Origin: Buxus sempervirens
Lineage: Eukaryota > Streptophyta > Magnoliopsida > Buxales > Buxaceae
Direction: 5' to 3'
Assembly: GCA_947561395.2 (NCBI GenBank)
Contig: OX387191.1
Span: 40,365,439 to 40,429,438 of the forward strand
Length of the DNA stretch: 64,000 nucleotides
This document shows, in pieces, positions 11,362 through 21,542 of this stretch. Below the pieces are notes generated by a model. It ran no database searches. It was given only the letters and a program-made list of their open reading frames with translations, and was not told the origin of the DNA. Both the position numbers and the translations under genes were made by a program. Position 1 is the first letter of the stretch. Each line of letters starts with the position of its first letter.

Positions 11362-13820
11362 TGTAACACCCCAAATCCGGGTCATTTTTTTTTTCATGAC
11401 TCGGATCAAGGCATTAATTTGTGGTACATCACAATCAGCTCAAAAGATAATACTAAAAGAATCAAGAGTTATCAGAGTGCTAATAAGCTTAAATTATTCA
11501 TTACAATCTATATTTTACTATTACATCAAATAATCAAATGAAAGGTAAATACAATTTAACTAACTCTCAAACTCTACTAGATCATCTACTATTATTCTAA
11601 AAAAATAAAAACACCTATATCAATATCCTACTCTTGTCTTCTGGATTCTCAATTCTTCAAGCCCCACTATTTGACTACCCCAGTGGTGTCCTCACCAAGA
11701 TCACCGGAAAACAAACATTTAAAAGTAAGAATGAGGTATAAAATCTCATCAATTAGCAACATGCATGAAAGAAAACAGTTTACATATAATATTTTCTAAA
11801 CATTTCACGAGTTGCAAAATAAATGTTCAAGTACCAATAAAATAAGGAAACAGTATCATACAATTAAATCATTCCATCTCTTCTCCGAAGGAGGTAAACC
11901 AATTTCTCCCACCAAGGAGATAATAAATCTCTGCCACCAAGCAGGTAATATACATCTCTGCCACCAAACAGGTAAAAATCTCTACCACCAAGCAGGTACA
12001 AGTCTCTACCACCAAGTAGGTAATAATCTCTGCCAACAAGCAGATAATCAATAAATCTGGCCACCAAGCCATTGAAGAAACAATCCACATTGCCATCCAT
12101 GGCATATCAAACATAACCCTCAATCACAATATTACACAGGGAATACATAATTCTACTGTAGGAGAATACACACCTATACTGTGGGAGAATACACACCTAT
12201 ACTGTAGAGGATTACACATCTCTACCGAAATAGGCAGCATCAACTCAACCACAGAAAGGCAACATCAACTCAACTACAGAAAGGCACCATCAACTTAACT
12301 ACAGAAGCCAACATCAACTCAATCGTTGGAAATAAAACAAGAAATTCATTTTATAAACCAAAGATAATCTATTTAAAGAAGAATATACTTAAAGCCATGA
12401 TTCAATCTTCAAACAAGCTTCATCAATGTAGAAACACTCAATCCATATTTTAATAGTAATATAAAATCGTATAGTGCGTAATGGCATATTAGAGTATTCA
12501 ATGCTTTTAAAATCCAAATCATAAGCTCAACATTCCCAAATCTTGTATAAAACATTTCCGATCAATTCTCAGGTGTTCACCCAATTGCGACAAAACCTAG
12601 AAATCCAATTTCTATAATTTTTCTCTTTTAATCCTTTAAATCATGATTCCAACAATTCAAACCACTTCTAATGCATATAATATCATATTAAATCATTCTA
12701 AACAAGTCAAATCACAGATTTATGACAAATCTAAATCTAAATCAAAATCTTAGAAAATCAACACTAGAAAGCATACTTAACAGATTTCATAAACCCCATC
12801 TAACATCATTCAAACCCACGAAATCTACTGTATAAAATATATGGTTTGGTAACCTCAAATAATTATATATTAATTCCAAATCAAACTCAAATGATTAAAC
12901 CTAAAATTATGCAACGATAAAACAAAATGGGGTGTTACTACTTGCCTCAAAACGCAAAATACTTCTCTTCAAGTTACCGCCGAGATTCTACTACTATTAT
13001 ACTCTTCTAAAGGCTCCAGAACACCATCTCCACCGTTCAGATTGAAGCTCCACCAATCATGAACAAAAACCCCAAATTTGAGGCCGATCCAACGGTTGAA
13101 TCTTTCTAAATCGCGCTTTGATGAACACTTATCAGAAATTTCTGTAGCACCTTCTCTCTTTATATTCCCCAAACGTGAGAGCCCTTATTTTTCCTCCTTT
13201 TCCTCTATATGATTTGATTAGAAAAAACCCTAACTCCTCCCTAAAGCCTCCCTTTTGTAGGCTCACCCAAAATAGAAATCTTAATAGGGTTTGGAAATTT
13301 TCTAACTAACCCCACTAGGATTCCTAATCTTTCACAACTCCTTCTAATTCTTTCCTTTTAATTCTAAATAAGAGAAACTTTTATTTTTCTTAATTTTCGT
13401 GTGCTAATTATTTCCATTATTTTTAAATATTTCAAAAACTCCCCAAAACTCATCTTTTCCTCAACTTAAGGCTCCTAATCATTATTAATAATCAATTTAA
13501 ACCCAACTTAGGTCTAACATAAGTTCTCAAGTCTAATAATAATTTAATTTATCTATTTAATTATTTACCAATAATTAGTAGGAATTGACCAAAATACCCT
13601 TCTCTTGATAATCTCATATCTACCCATTGGATTTCTTCTAAAATTTCCAAATTTATTCTCCTTATTATTCTTAATCAATTATACATCTCAGAAGGATGGA
13701 AAGTACCCCAAATCATATGCTATATATTTAATCTCCAATTTATTTTGATAAATTCATTAACATTCCAAATATTCATATTTAATTTGCTTTATTTATTTGG
13801 TGAAAATTCAGGGTTTTATA
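11362..13820 (-). mobile_element. Long LTR-type insertion B (probable solo LTR)
   Basis: 2459-bp insertion with a perfect target duplication AACTA (11357-11361 and 13821-13825). The left end is TGTAACACCCC. The right end reads GGGTTTTATA, where relatives have ...TTACA, suggesting one C-to-T change. A block at about 11745-11785 (GCAACATGCATGAAAGAAAACAG) aligns with the same region of insertion C. On the minus strand the U3-like part (12930-13820) is A/T-rich. No ORF, primer site or second LTR is seen. The small open frame at 13745-14035 spans its border and is not a gene. Confidence 0.8.
11885..12320 (-). repeat. Two minisatellites in LTR insertion B
   Basis: At 11885-12075, about seven copies of a ~24-bp unit resembling CTCTGCCACCAAGCAGGTAA. 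At 12150-12320, three copies of a ~25-bp unit (CTGTAGGAGAATACACACCT) are followed by three to four copies of a ~28-bp unit (CAACATCAACTCAACTACAG). They occupy the place where insertions A and D carry unrelated tandem repeats. Confidence 0.8.
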
Positions 13821-15529
13821 AACTAAATTTGGTGACCAGATTATTTCCACGAGGATTTCCTAACAACAATGAAGAAACACCGTTTCATGGTGGATCTCCA
13901 AAGACATCATTGAAATTTTTTGGTGTCATGCAACAATACAAAGGCAAGACTATGGCTGAAGGATTCTTCAGCCTTAAAAGAGAAATAACAAGAACCTCAG
14001 GTCTTTCCGTTATCGATTTTATAAAGTATTGTTAAAGAAGACGAAGCCAAAGAGTTGCTGTGTGGAGAAAAGAAACCTTTTTTAAGGTTTAAAACAGCAT
14101 ATGACATGTACCTTAACACAACCTAAAGAGGATAAACAAAACAAACAAGCAGGCATTGCGTTCGAGTTGCCCATTGCTTTTGGTTGTGATACCGTACGTG
14201 ACAAGTACCACAATAGAGCTCGAAGAGGACTTGCACAAGGTATTACGACAAACTCAATTGAACTAAGTTTTCGGTTTTGATCTTGGTCTGACACTATTAC
14301 AAAACCAACAATTCACTTTGGGTTAAACAATATGAGTACTCGGAGTGGACAATCTTATGCAGTTATCCAAAGTGCACCCAAGCTCTCCTAGTCACAATGT
14401 GAAGAACTTTTTCTTGAGTTGGTGAACCAGCTGGATTCTATCACTTGAAGGATGAACACAGCATGGAATCGTTTATACGGGATCAACATCCAAAAGATGC
14501 TACTGATGTTGAAGAAACCGTAGAACAAATGAATGAATTGGCTAAGGAATCTCCATATAATGAAATCACTGAAAGCAATGCAAGGGCTTCCACAAGACAA
14601 ACCCAGAATCAAGGTGGAGCATATAAAGATCCAAGGAATAATAAGCCTCAGCGTCCAACTCTTGTTAGACATGAGCATGTGCCGCACCTGCCAACTTTCA
14701 AAAACATTTTGGATCGAACAGACTATCATGAAGATAGATTTGATGAAGCTACTAAGCAAGTGCTTGTAGTTGTTCTAGATTTCTTTGGAAAGCTAAATCC
14801 TCATGCCGTTCAAGACTGGTTGATGTCTCTTGATGATTAATTCAAGTGGTTTGATATTGCCAATGAGAGAAAAGTTAAATCTGTCAAGATAAAACTTAAG
14901 GGCCAAGCACAAATTTGGTGGCACAACATAGAAGAACAACTCCATCGTCTTCAACAACCTCCAAACTAACTGGGAAGAGATTAAACTCAAGTTGAAAGAG
15001 AAATATTTACCAGTTGATTACGAGGAGTCAATTTTTGAGGACTTGCTACTCCACCGACAAGGAAGCTCAACAGTAGATGATTACACCAGCAGTTTCATGA
15101 ATTTACAATTTGATTCTAAGTCACAGAAATTGAAAGACAAGCTATTGCTTGTTACAAATTAGGACTTTGAGAAGAAATAAAAGAGTTATTGACGATCAAT
15201 CACGTTAGTGTTGAAGAAGCATATCAATTGGTGCTCAAGATTGAAAACCAGCTAAAGTTATCTTCAATGTGAAGGCCTAACCCACGGTTGGGTGGCAATT
15301 CATCCTTTCGTACATTTCTATCAAGAAATGTAAATTCAAGGACAACAAACATTTCTCCTGTCAACAGAAGTACTATTCTTACAAATCTTGGAATCATTAA
15401 TCGTGATGAGCGGAAAGGAAAAGCTATAGGTAATGCTTCTTCAAGGAGAGTGGCTAGTAATGATGAATGCGGTTGAAAGGGACACCATTAGATTGTGTGT
15501 CCTATGAATGATCAAAAGTTTGCACTTGT

Positions 15530-16170
15530 TTACGACTCAGATATTTTGTGTGATGAAGAAGATTTTATCGAAGAACATGAAGATCTAGATGAACCAATTG
15601 AAAGGGAGCCCGAGGAAACTATTGAATAAGACTGTTTAGAAGGTTTAAGTGACCCTATTTTTATTGTTAGAAAAATTCTTACTACTCCTAAAGAAGATGA
15701 AGTAGAAGATTGGAGGCCTACCAGCATATTCCAAACACGAGTAAGTCATAATGGACAAGCGTTGAATCTCATTATTGATGGAAGTATCAGTATGAATGTA
15801 GCATCTTAAGAGTTGGTTAACAAGTTGAAATTGAAAGTAGAGAAACACCCTAAACCTTACAAGGTTGCTTGGGTTAATCACTCTACACTGTCAGTAAAGC
15901 ATCGTTGTTTGGTATCATTTTCATTCGGAAAATATTATTAAGACTCCGAATAGTTTGATATAATTGTTATGAAAGTGAGCCATACTTTGCTAGGAAGATG
16001 GTGGCTATATGATCAAAAAGTTGAGCATGATGACCATGATAACACTTATTCCTTCATTTACAATGGAAGAATGACTACCTTACGACCAATGAAGATGCCT
16101 GCACCAACAAAAGTACTAGAGTTGAAGAGTGATCAAGGTATCCTAAATATGAGACACTTTGAAGAATAAA
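15530..16170 (+). pseudogene. Gypsy protease region
   Basis: After an acidic linker (DEEDFIEEHEDLDEP), the aspartic protease region appears as LNLIIDGSISMNVAS, where families usually show D-G-G/S-S. The later motif LLGRWWLYDQKVEHD is followed by NTYSFIYNGR, typical of chromovirus proteases. Stops after NVAS and in the central part break the frame. Confidence 0.75.
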
Positions 16171-16259
16171 GTCAAGAAAAAGGTTTCATCTATGGTCTAA
16201 TTGGTTGTGAAGTCCCAAAGGAACAAAACAGCAAAGGAAAAGAGGAAGATCCTGAAATT

Positions 16260-17700
16260 ATAGAAATCTTGTCAGCTTTCTTGGATTTAATGCCCAGAGA
16301 ATTTCCTCCAATGCATGATATCCCAAATGCAATTGATTTGGTCCCTCAAGCAAGTTGACCAAACTTACCAGCTTACAAGATGAATCCAAAGGAGCACGAA
16401 GAATTATGAAGGCAAGTTGACCAAACTTACCAGCTTACAAGATGAATCCAAAGGAGCACGAAGAATTATTAATCCAAAGGACTTAATGAGCTTCTTGATA
16501 AAGGATTTATCAGATAAAGCCTTAGTCCATGTGTTGTACCTGATTTGCTGACGCCCAAGAAGGATGGTAGCTGGCGGATGTGTATCGATAGTCAAGCTAT
16601 CACTAAATTACAATCAAGTATTGGTTTCCTATCCCAAGGCTAGATGACATGCTTGATATGATGACTGGAGCTTCCATCATTTTGAAGATTGATTTTCGTA
16701 GCAGGTATCATTTAATCGAAATTCGACCAGGTGATGAGTGGAAGACAGCTTTTAAGACTAAGGACAAATTATATGAATGGTTAGTTATGTCATTTGGGCT
16801 AACTAATGCACCTAGCACTTTCATGCGGGCTATGACCCAAGTGCTTCCTCCATTCATTAGTCGATTTGTTGTCGTTTATTTTGATGATATTCTCATCCAC
16901 AATAAGATCTTGAAGATCATAAAGACCATTTACAACAAGTAATGTGAGTTTAAAGTTATGAGAAGCTTTACATCAATTTGAAGAAGTGTTTATTTATGAA
17001 GCTAAGTGTTGTTTTCTTGGGATCCATTGTCTCAGCAAATGGTGTAGAAGCTTATCTTGAAAAACTTTGAACCATTTCAGAGTGGTCAATCCTCACAAAT
17101 ATCCATAAAGTTCGCAGTTTTCATGGAATAGAAAAACTCTTTTTTTTCTATCAACGTTCCCGATAGTTCATTCGTAACTTAGCACAATTATGGCATCAAT
17201 CATAGAATGTATCAAATATGGTCTTTTTGTTTGGACGAATGCTACAACAAAAGGATTTGAAGAAATTAAGATGAAGTTTACTCATGTACCCATTTTTTAA
17301 ATTCCTAATTTTGACAAAGTCTTTGAAGTATCGTGTGATGCATCTCATGTTAGCATAGGGGGAGTTCTAACTAAGGAAGGCCATTCTATTTCATTTTTTA
17401 CTGAAAAGCTTAACGAGGCATGGAAGCGTTGCACTACTTATGATGTTGAGTTTTATGCTATAGCACAAACTTTGAAGCATTGAAAGCATTATCTTGTTCA
17501 CAAAGAGTTTGTGTTATTCACTAATCATGAAACTTTAAAGTACATCAATTCACAAAAGAAGCTTAGTGCATGTCATGCAAGATGGGTCAATGTACTTCAA
17601 GAGTTTACTTTTGTTCTCAAGAATCGTGCAAGAATTAAAAATTGAGTTGCTAATGCCTTAAGTCATAAAACTTATTTATTGACAACTCTTTTAGTCACAA
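16260..17700 (+). pseudogene. Gypsy reverse transcriptase and RNase H
   Basis: The RT begins with PREFPPMHDIPNAIDLVP. It continues [21 protein letters not shown] (frameshifted), then the longest open piece 16649-16942 with [47 protein letters not shown] and the active site YFDD at 16877-16888. RNase H traces follow at 17320-17690 (CDASHVSIGGVLT ... FYAIAQTLKH ... LFTNHETLKYI ... ARWVNVLQEF). Frameshifts and stops are frequent; non-functional. Confidence 0.85.
16350..16469 (+). repeat. 58-bp tandem duplication inside Gypsy RT
   Basis: Two near-identical 58-bp copies (16350-16407 and 16412-16469), starting GCAAGTTGACC and ending GAAGAATTAT, separated by 4 bp. The 62-bp period shifts the reading frame. 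The identity of the copies shows the duplication came long after the element first decayed. Confidence 0.9.
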
Positions 17701-17869
17701 TTAATGGCTTTAAAGAAGTGAAGAGTGACTACATTGATGATAAAGACTTTGAATTAATCTATAGTAAGGTTCAGTAGACCCAACTATCAAACATTCAAAT
17801 TATACAATCTATGATGGCTATCTGTTTAATGGGACTCAATTATATTTACCGAAGACTTCACTTAGAGAA

Positions 17870-19144
17870 CATGTGGTATGGAAGTTACACTCAGGGGGAT
17901 TAGCTTGGTGTTTTAGACGTGACTAGACAATTGTTCTTGTTGAAGACAGATTTTATTCGCTAAGTTTGAAAAGAGACGTTGCTAAAATCCTAAAACACTT
18001 TTTAAGTTGTCAATTGGGTAAAGGCCAGAAACAAAATGTAGGGTTATATAGCCCATTGCCCATTCCTAATGCTCCATGGGAAGATCTTAGAATGAATTTT
18101 TTCTTGGTTTGCATAAAACCATAAGAGGCCATGATTCTATATGCGTGATAGTTGATCGATTTTCAAACACAGCACATTTTATATCATGTTCAAGAACCTT
18201 TGATGCATCTCATAAAGCTATTTTATTTGTCTAAGAGGTTATTTAACTTCATGGAATGCAAAAGATGTTTGTCTCAAATTGAGATGTAAAATTTTTTAGC
18301 TACTTTTGGAAAACTTTATGGGCTAAACTGGGAACAAGGCTAAACTATTCACGTACTTTCTATCCTCAAACTGATAGACAAAGTGAAGTTGTGAATAGAA
18401 ATTTTGGAAATTTATTAAGGTGCTCGGTGACAAATCATATTGGTTCTTACTATCTTATTTTTTGTCAGGTGGAATTTGCTTACAATAGTTCTTTTGACAG
18501 ATCTACCGGGCAATCTCCATTTGAGATAATGATAGGCATCAAGGCAAGACAACCTATTGACTTAGTTCTGTTACCTATTGCATCACGTCTAAGTGAAGGT
18601 GCATAATATTTTGTTCAACAATTATGAATTATTCATGAAGAAGTTCAAAAGAAGATTGCATTGAGCATTGAGAATTACAAGCAAAAAGCATATCAACATA
18701 GAAGGTTTGTTGAGTTCAAGGAAGGTGACATGGTTACGGTTCACCTAAAGCCTAAAATATTTCCAAGATGTGCATATCAAAAGTTTTATTTAATGAATGC
18801 AGATCCAATTAGGGTATTGAAAAAATTAGGTGTACGTAAATGCATATTATCATGAGTTACCATCCGATATGCAAATAAATCCTATTTTCAACATTGAAGA
18901 TTTGACAGCATATCATGGACATTATGTTGAAGATGAGGAAGAAGAACAAGTTATTAAGATTCCTCACATGGTCAAGGCAAGAGAAGAGATTGAAGATATA
19001 TTGGATGATCAGGTCGTTTCTACTCAATGTGGAGGATATCAAAAGTTCTTGGTGAAGTGGAAAAATCGTCCAATACCTTATGGCACACAGCTCAAGACTG
19101 AAGATGTGCAAAAGTTGAATTCTGATCTGTACAAGAAGTATTAA
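17870..19144 (+). pseudogene. Gypsy integrase with chromodomain-like C-terminus
   Basis: Integrase traces include RDVAKILKHFLSC and PNAPWEDLRMNF. A frame-shifted stretch reads as DRDVKF then FWKTLW. The clean piece QVEFAYNSSFDRSTGQSPFEIM follows at about 18470-18530. The GPY/F-like region (KEGDMVTVHLKPKIFP) follows. The last open frame (18830-19144) has LPSDMQINPIFNIEDL, then EEIEDILDDQVVST and YQKFLVKWKNRP. This has the arrangement of the C-terminal chromodomain-like module that targets chromoviruses to chromatin. The coding end TAA overlaps the start of the 3' LTR match, suggesting a deletion there. Confidence 0.8.
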
Positions 19145-19405
19145 ATTTGCTTTCAATTATCTTTTCCTAGTTTGAGTAGGACTAGAGTTTGACTGCAAGT
19201 AAGAAACTTTGTCTATAAATAGCCTTGTAATCTTCTATTTTTTTTACAAATAAATGAGAATTATTTTATTGTGTACATGAGGTGAGACTCTTCTTGTTCT
19301 TTGGTAGTGGTGAGACTCCATTGCAAGGTATTGGCAAGACTCCATTACCCAAACTCTACTAAAGGTTGGTGAGACTCCAATCATTTAGAGGGTTACCCTG
19401 CATCA
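19136..19405 (+). repeat. Gypsy 3' LTR (left edge approximate)
   Basis: About 270 bp matching 10299-10566, including TCTATAAATAGCCTTGTAATC and the three GGTGAGACTCC-like repeats. It ends CCCTGCATCA before ATCCGATTCC. Confidence 0.8.
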
Positions 19406-19525
19406 ATCCGATTCCAAGATAGCATTGAAATTCAGCTCCATAGACACATAAAAGCTTCTTGAATAGAACAACCAAAAATAGAAAGAATAGGAAGATTTTC
19501 AAAACATTTATGAGTTTGAAGTCAT

Positions 19526-20170
19526 TGTTAACCTATGTGGCCTTAATGACCACATTAAGCGAAAGTTAGAATACTATTGATCACATTAACTTAGGAAGAC
19601 TAAAATATGATCATGCTTTAGAATCCCAAAAGGTGGTCCATGCACCACATTAAATTGCTTTATGAATTCTAGAAAGTGGTTATAAAATGGTTAATCTTCC
19701 CATGAACAAGGTTCATTAACCTATTAAATAATCACATTTAAGTTTAAGGAATTCTACAAGACATGGGGGTTCTATAAGCCATGGCATTCTAAGAGTCATG
19801 TATTCACATTTAATAAAGCATTATCATCATCCAAATACACTTAACCTATGTTAAATGGAGGAAGGTGAAGAGTACCATCATTTATTAAGGCTCCTTGATG
19901 GGAGGAACCTCTAAAGCTATATAAAGGGCTCTTGGTCCTTCTTCCCACTCATGCAAACACAATACTTTGTGTGCTTGTGGCATCCATCACTTAGGCAAGC
20001 ATAGAGGTGAGGAGGGAAGAGAAGATTCAAGGCCAAATACCATCTAGCATATAAGCAAAGGAGATCATGGCTCAAGGTAAGTCTTCTTTCTATTTATTTC
20101 AAATTTCTAGTTTGTTGTTTCATAACCTTAGATCCTTGTTCATGTAAATTTTTGACAGTCAAGTTTAACA
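19526..20170 (+). mobile_element. 645-bp solo LTR
   Basis: Begins TGTTAACCTATG and ends GTTTAACA, with perfect 5-bp target duplication GTCAT (19521-19525, 20171-20175). A strong candidate TATA box, CTATATAAAG (19917-19926), and a following C/T-rich stretch are typical of a plant LTR U3/R boundary on the plus strand. No internal domain remains, so it is a solo LTR left by unequal recombination. The family is unknown. It interrupts the minus-strand LINE. Confidence 0.85.
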
Positions 20171-20175
20171 GTCAT

Positions 20176-20655
20176 AGGATCAGAAGGGGTAGGAGCAAAG
20201 GAAACATGCTTATACTTCTTTTAGGATAAATAGCATGTTGAGGAGCCACTTTTTTGGAGTTATTAGAGCCAATGAGAGAGCAAAATCTTCTACATTCATT
20301 AGCGGAATGCCCTTGATACAAGCATTGGTGGCAATAATTGGGCTATTTTTTGTAATTAGACATTGCCAGAAAATCCGTTTCCCTTCGCAGTATTGATCCA
20401 GATACAATTTGGCGGAAGTTTAGCAATAGAAACTTTAACACAGACTCTAGCCTTCGTCGGTTGGATCAAACTTTAAGACCCAATTAATAGCATAAGCATT
20501 GGGACAAAAAAGAGAGAGGTTAAAAAATGTAAATTGAGCAAAACAAGTGCGATTGCTGATTCTTTCTTTGGAAATTAAACTTATATAGTTGCATAATTGT
20601 TATTCTTATGAGTATAATAAATTATATTATCATATATCATATATTTATTGTATGT
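20176..20655 (-). pseudogene. L1-type LINE ORF1 fragment with CCHC knuckle
   Basis: Minus-strand translation from about 20460 gives FDPTDEG, ARVCVKVSIAKLPPNCIWI (the end of the DUF4283-type RNA-binding region of plant LINE ORF1). A CCHC knuckle C-H-Q-C-x4-G-H-S-x3-C follows at 20333-20292 and then a basic tail. One stop and a frameshift separate the two parts. With insertions removed, ORF1 continues leftward into 9595-10298 and the endonuclease at 1-1542. Confidence 0.65.
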
Positions 20656-20663
20656 AATCTATT

Positions 20664-20942
20664 CATGGTTGTTAGTACCTGAACTGGAGACCAAACCGAT
20701 ATGGGTTGGTCTTGGCACAAAATTGGACCGGACCAGTGGGACCAGGCAATCCCAACCAATCTCAAATAAAAGGGATTCTTCAACTCTATAAGATTGTAAC
20801 AAAACCCATTAACGCAGGAGGTGGTGATTTGCGATAAACCCCATTCAACCCTGCAACCGATCTCAAATAAGAAAGAGATGGTGACGTTTGGTTCGTCTGC
20901 AACTCTGCAACAAAACCCCATTAACTCAGGTAACTACCCTCC

Positions 20943-20988
<46 letters not shown>

Positions 20989-21357
20989 CCCCCCTCCCCC
21001 TCCCCCTCTTCTCTCTCTCAGCAACGTCCCCTACCCACATCCTTCCCTCCCTCTCTTGCTCTCTCGGCCTACCTCCTCCCTCCCTCTCTCTTTCTCTTTC
21101 TCACTCTCGCTCTCTCTCGAGTCTCTATCTCACTCTCTCGATGGTAGGGAGAGGCAGCCAATGGCCGGCCTCTCAGTGTCGATCTCTCCTTTGTTTTGTT
21201 TAACTTTGCAGTTTTTCAAGAGCATGCAAAGTCTTACTTTACAATAGATTGATGTGGCTTGTCTGGACCACCTAGGTTTCAATTGGTACTGTTCCGACTC
21301 GGGCGGTCCCGAGTCTTGAGTTTACTCGCCGATCCCGATATGGACCAATAAACCATG
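20664..21357. mobile_element. Non-autonomous hAT-type element, 694 bp
   Basis: Ends CATGGTT...AACCATG (7-bp perfect terminal inverted repeat; similarity continues weakly into CCGATATGGG-like sequence near both ends). Perfect 8-bp target duplication AATCTATT (20656-20663, 21358-21365), which is diagnostic of hAT. The interior has an imperfect duplication of a ~80-100-bp block (20752-20817 and 20852-20930, sharing ATCTCAAATAA and ACAAAACCCCATTAAC) and a long pyrimidine tract. No transposase. Confidence 0.8.
20946..20987 (+). repeat. (CT)n microsatellite
   Basis: About 21 uninterrupted CT units, continuing as a C-rich/CT-rich stretch to about 21130. The open frames here encode only Ser/Leu/Pro low complexity and are not genes. 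Confidence 0.95.
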
Positions 21358-21542
21358 AATCTATTACCTATATATATGCACTTTGTCAAGTGCATGAAGC
21401 AAAAATATGATGGTACCCCTATGCATCAAATTAACAACAACTTGGTGGTGTTAGGGTTGCTTAATAGGCTGGCCCGGCATGGCACAGGCATGATTAGCTC
21501 GTGCTTGGCGGGTCGGGCACGGCACGGCCCACCATCACAGAA

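Larger units (their letters stand above)
10891..15495 (+). pseudogene. Gypsy gag, split by LTR insertion B
   Basis: A candidate start ATG at 10891 (MTDPFLRG...) leads into a degenerate N-terminus. Insertion B interrupts it at 11362-13820. The recognisable gag core is at 14760-15250 (FFGKLNPHAVQDWLMSLDD, then KIKLKGQAQIWWHN, LKEKYLPVDYEESIFEDLL and VDDYTS), matching the retrotransposon gag family. A broken zinc knuckle (D-E-C-G-x-K-G-H-H-x-I-V-C-P) lies near 15465-15505. Stops occur within the core and in the knuckle. The stretch 14036-14330 has no clear match and may be another small insertion. Confidence 0.75.
10299..19405 (+). mobile_element. Ty3/Gypsy chromovirus-type LTR retrotransposon, heavily decayed
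   Basis: Gag, protease, RT, RNase H, integrase and a chromodomain-like C-terminus lie in Gypsy order between related LTRs (10299-10566 and 19136-19405; both include the block TCTATAAATAGCCTTGTAATC). A tRNA-Met-type primer site follows the 5' LTR. Without insertion B it is about 6.6 kb. There are many stops and frameshifts and a 58-bp tandem duplication in pol. The left ends of both LTRs lack a clear TG, I see no clean polypurine tract, and I could not find a target duplication, so the exact outer edges are uncertain. It lies in the older minus-strand LINE. Confidence 0.85.

Noticed and set aside
11812..12123. Open frames with repeats like YLLGGRD on the minus strand and CHQAGN on the plus strand
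   Set aside because: Both strands read the same 24-bp minisatellite; a coding tandem-repeat protein is not supported.
13745..14035. 96-codon open frame
   Set aside because: It crosses the right border of insertion B into Gypsy gag, so it is a chance fusion.
20821..21247. Overlapping open frames of 108 and 119 codons in the CT-rich region
   Set aside because: They encode only Ser/Leu/Pro from the microsatellite and lie inside a non-autonomous hAT element; no domain.
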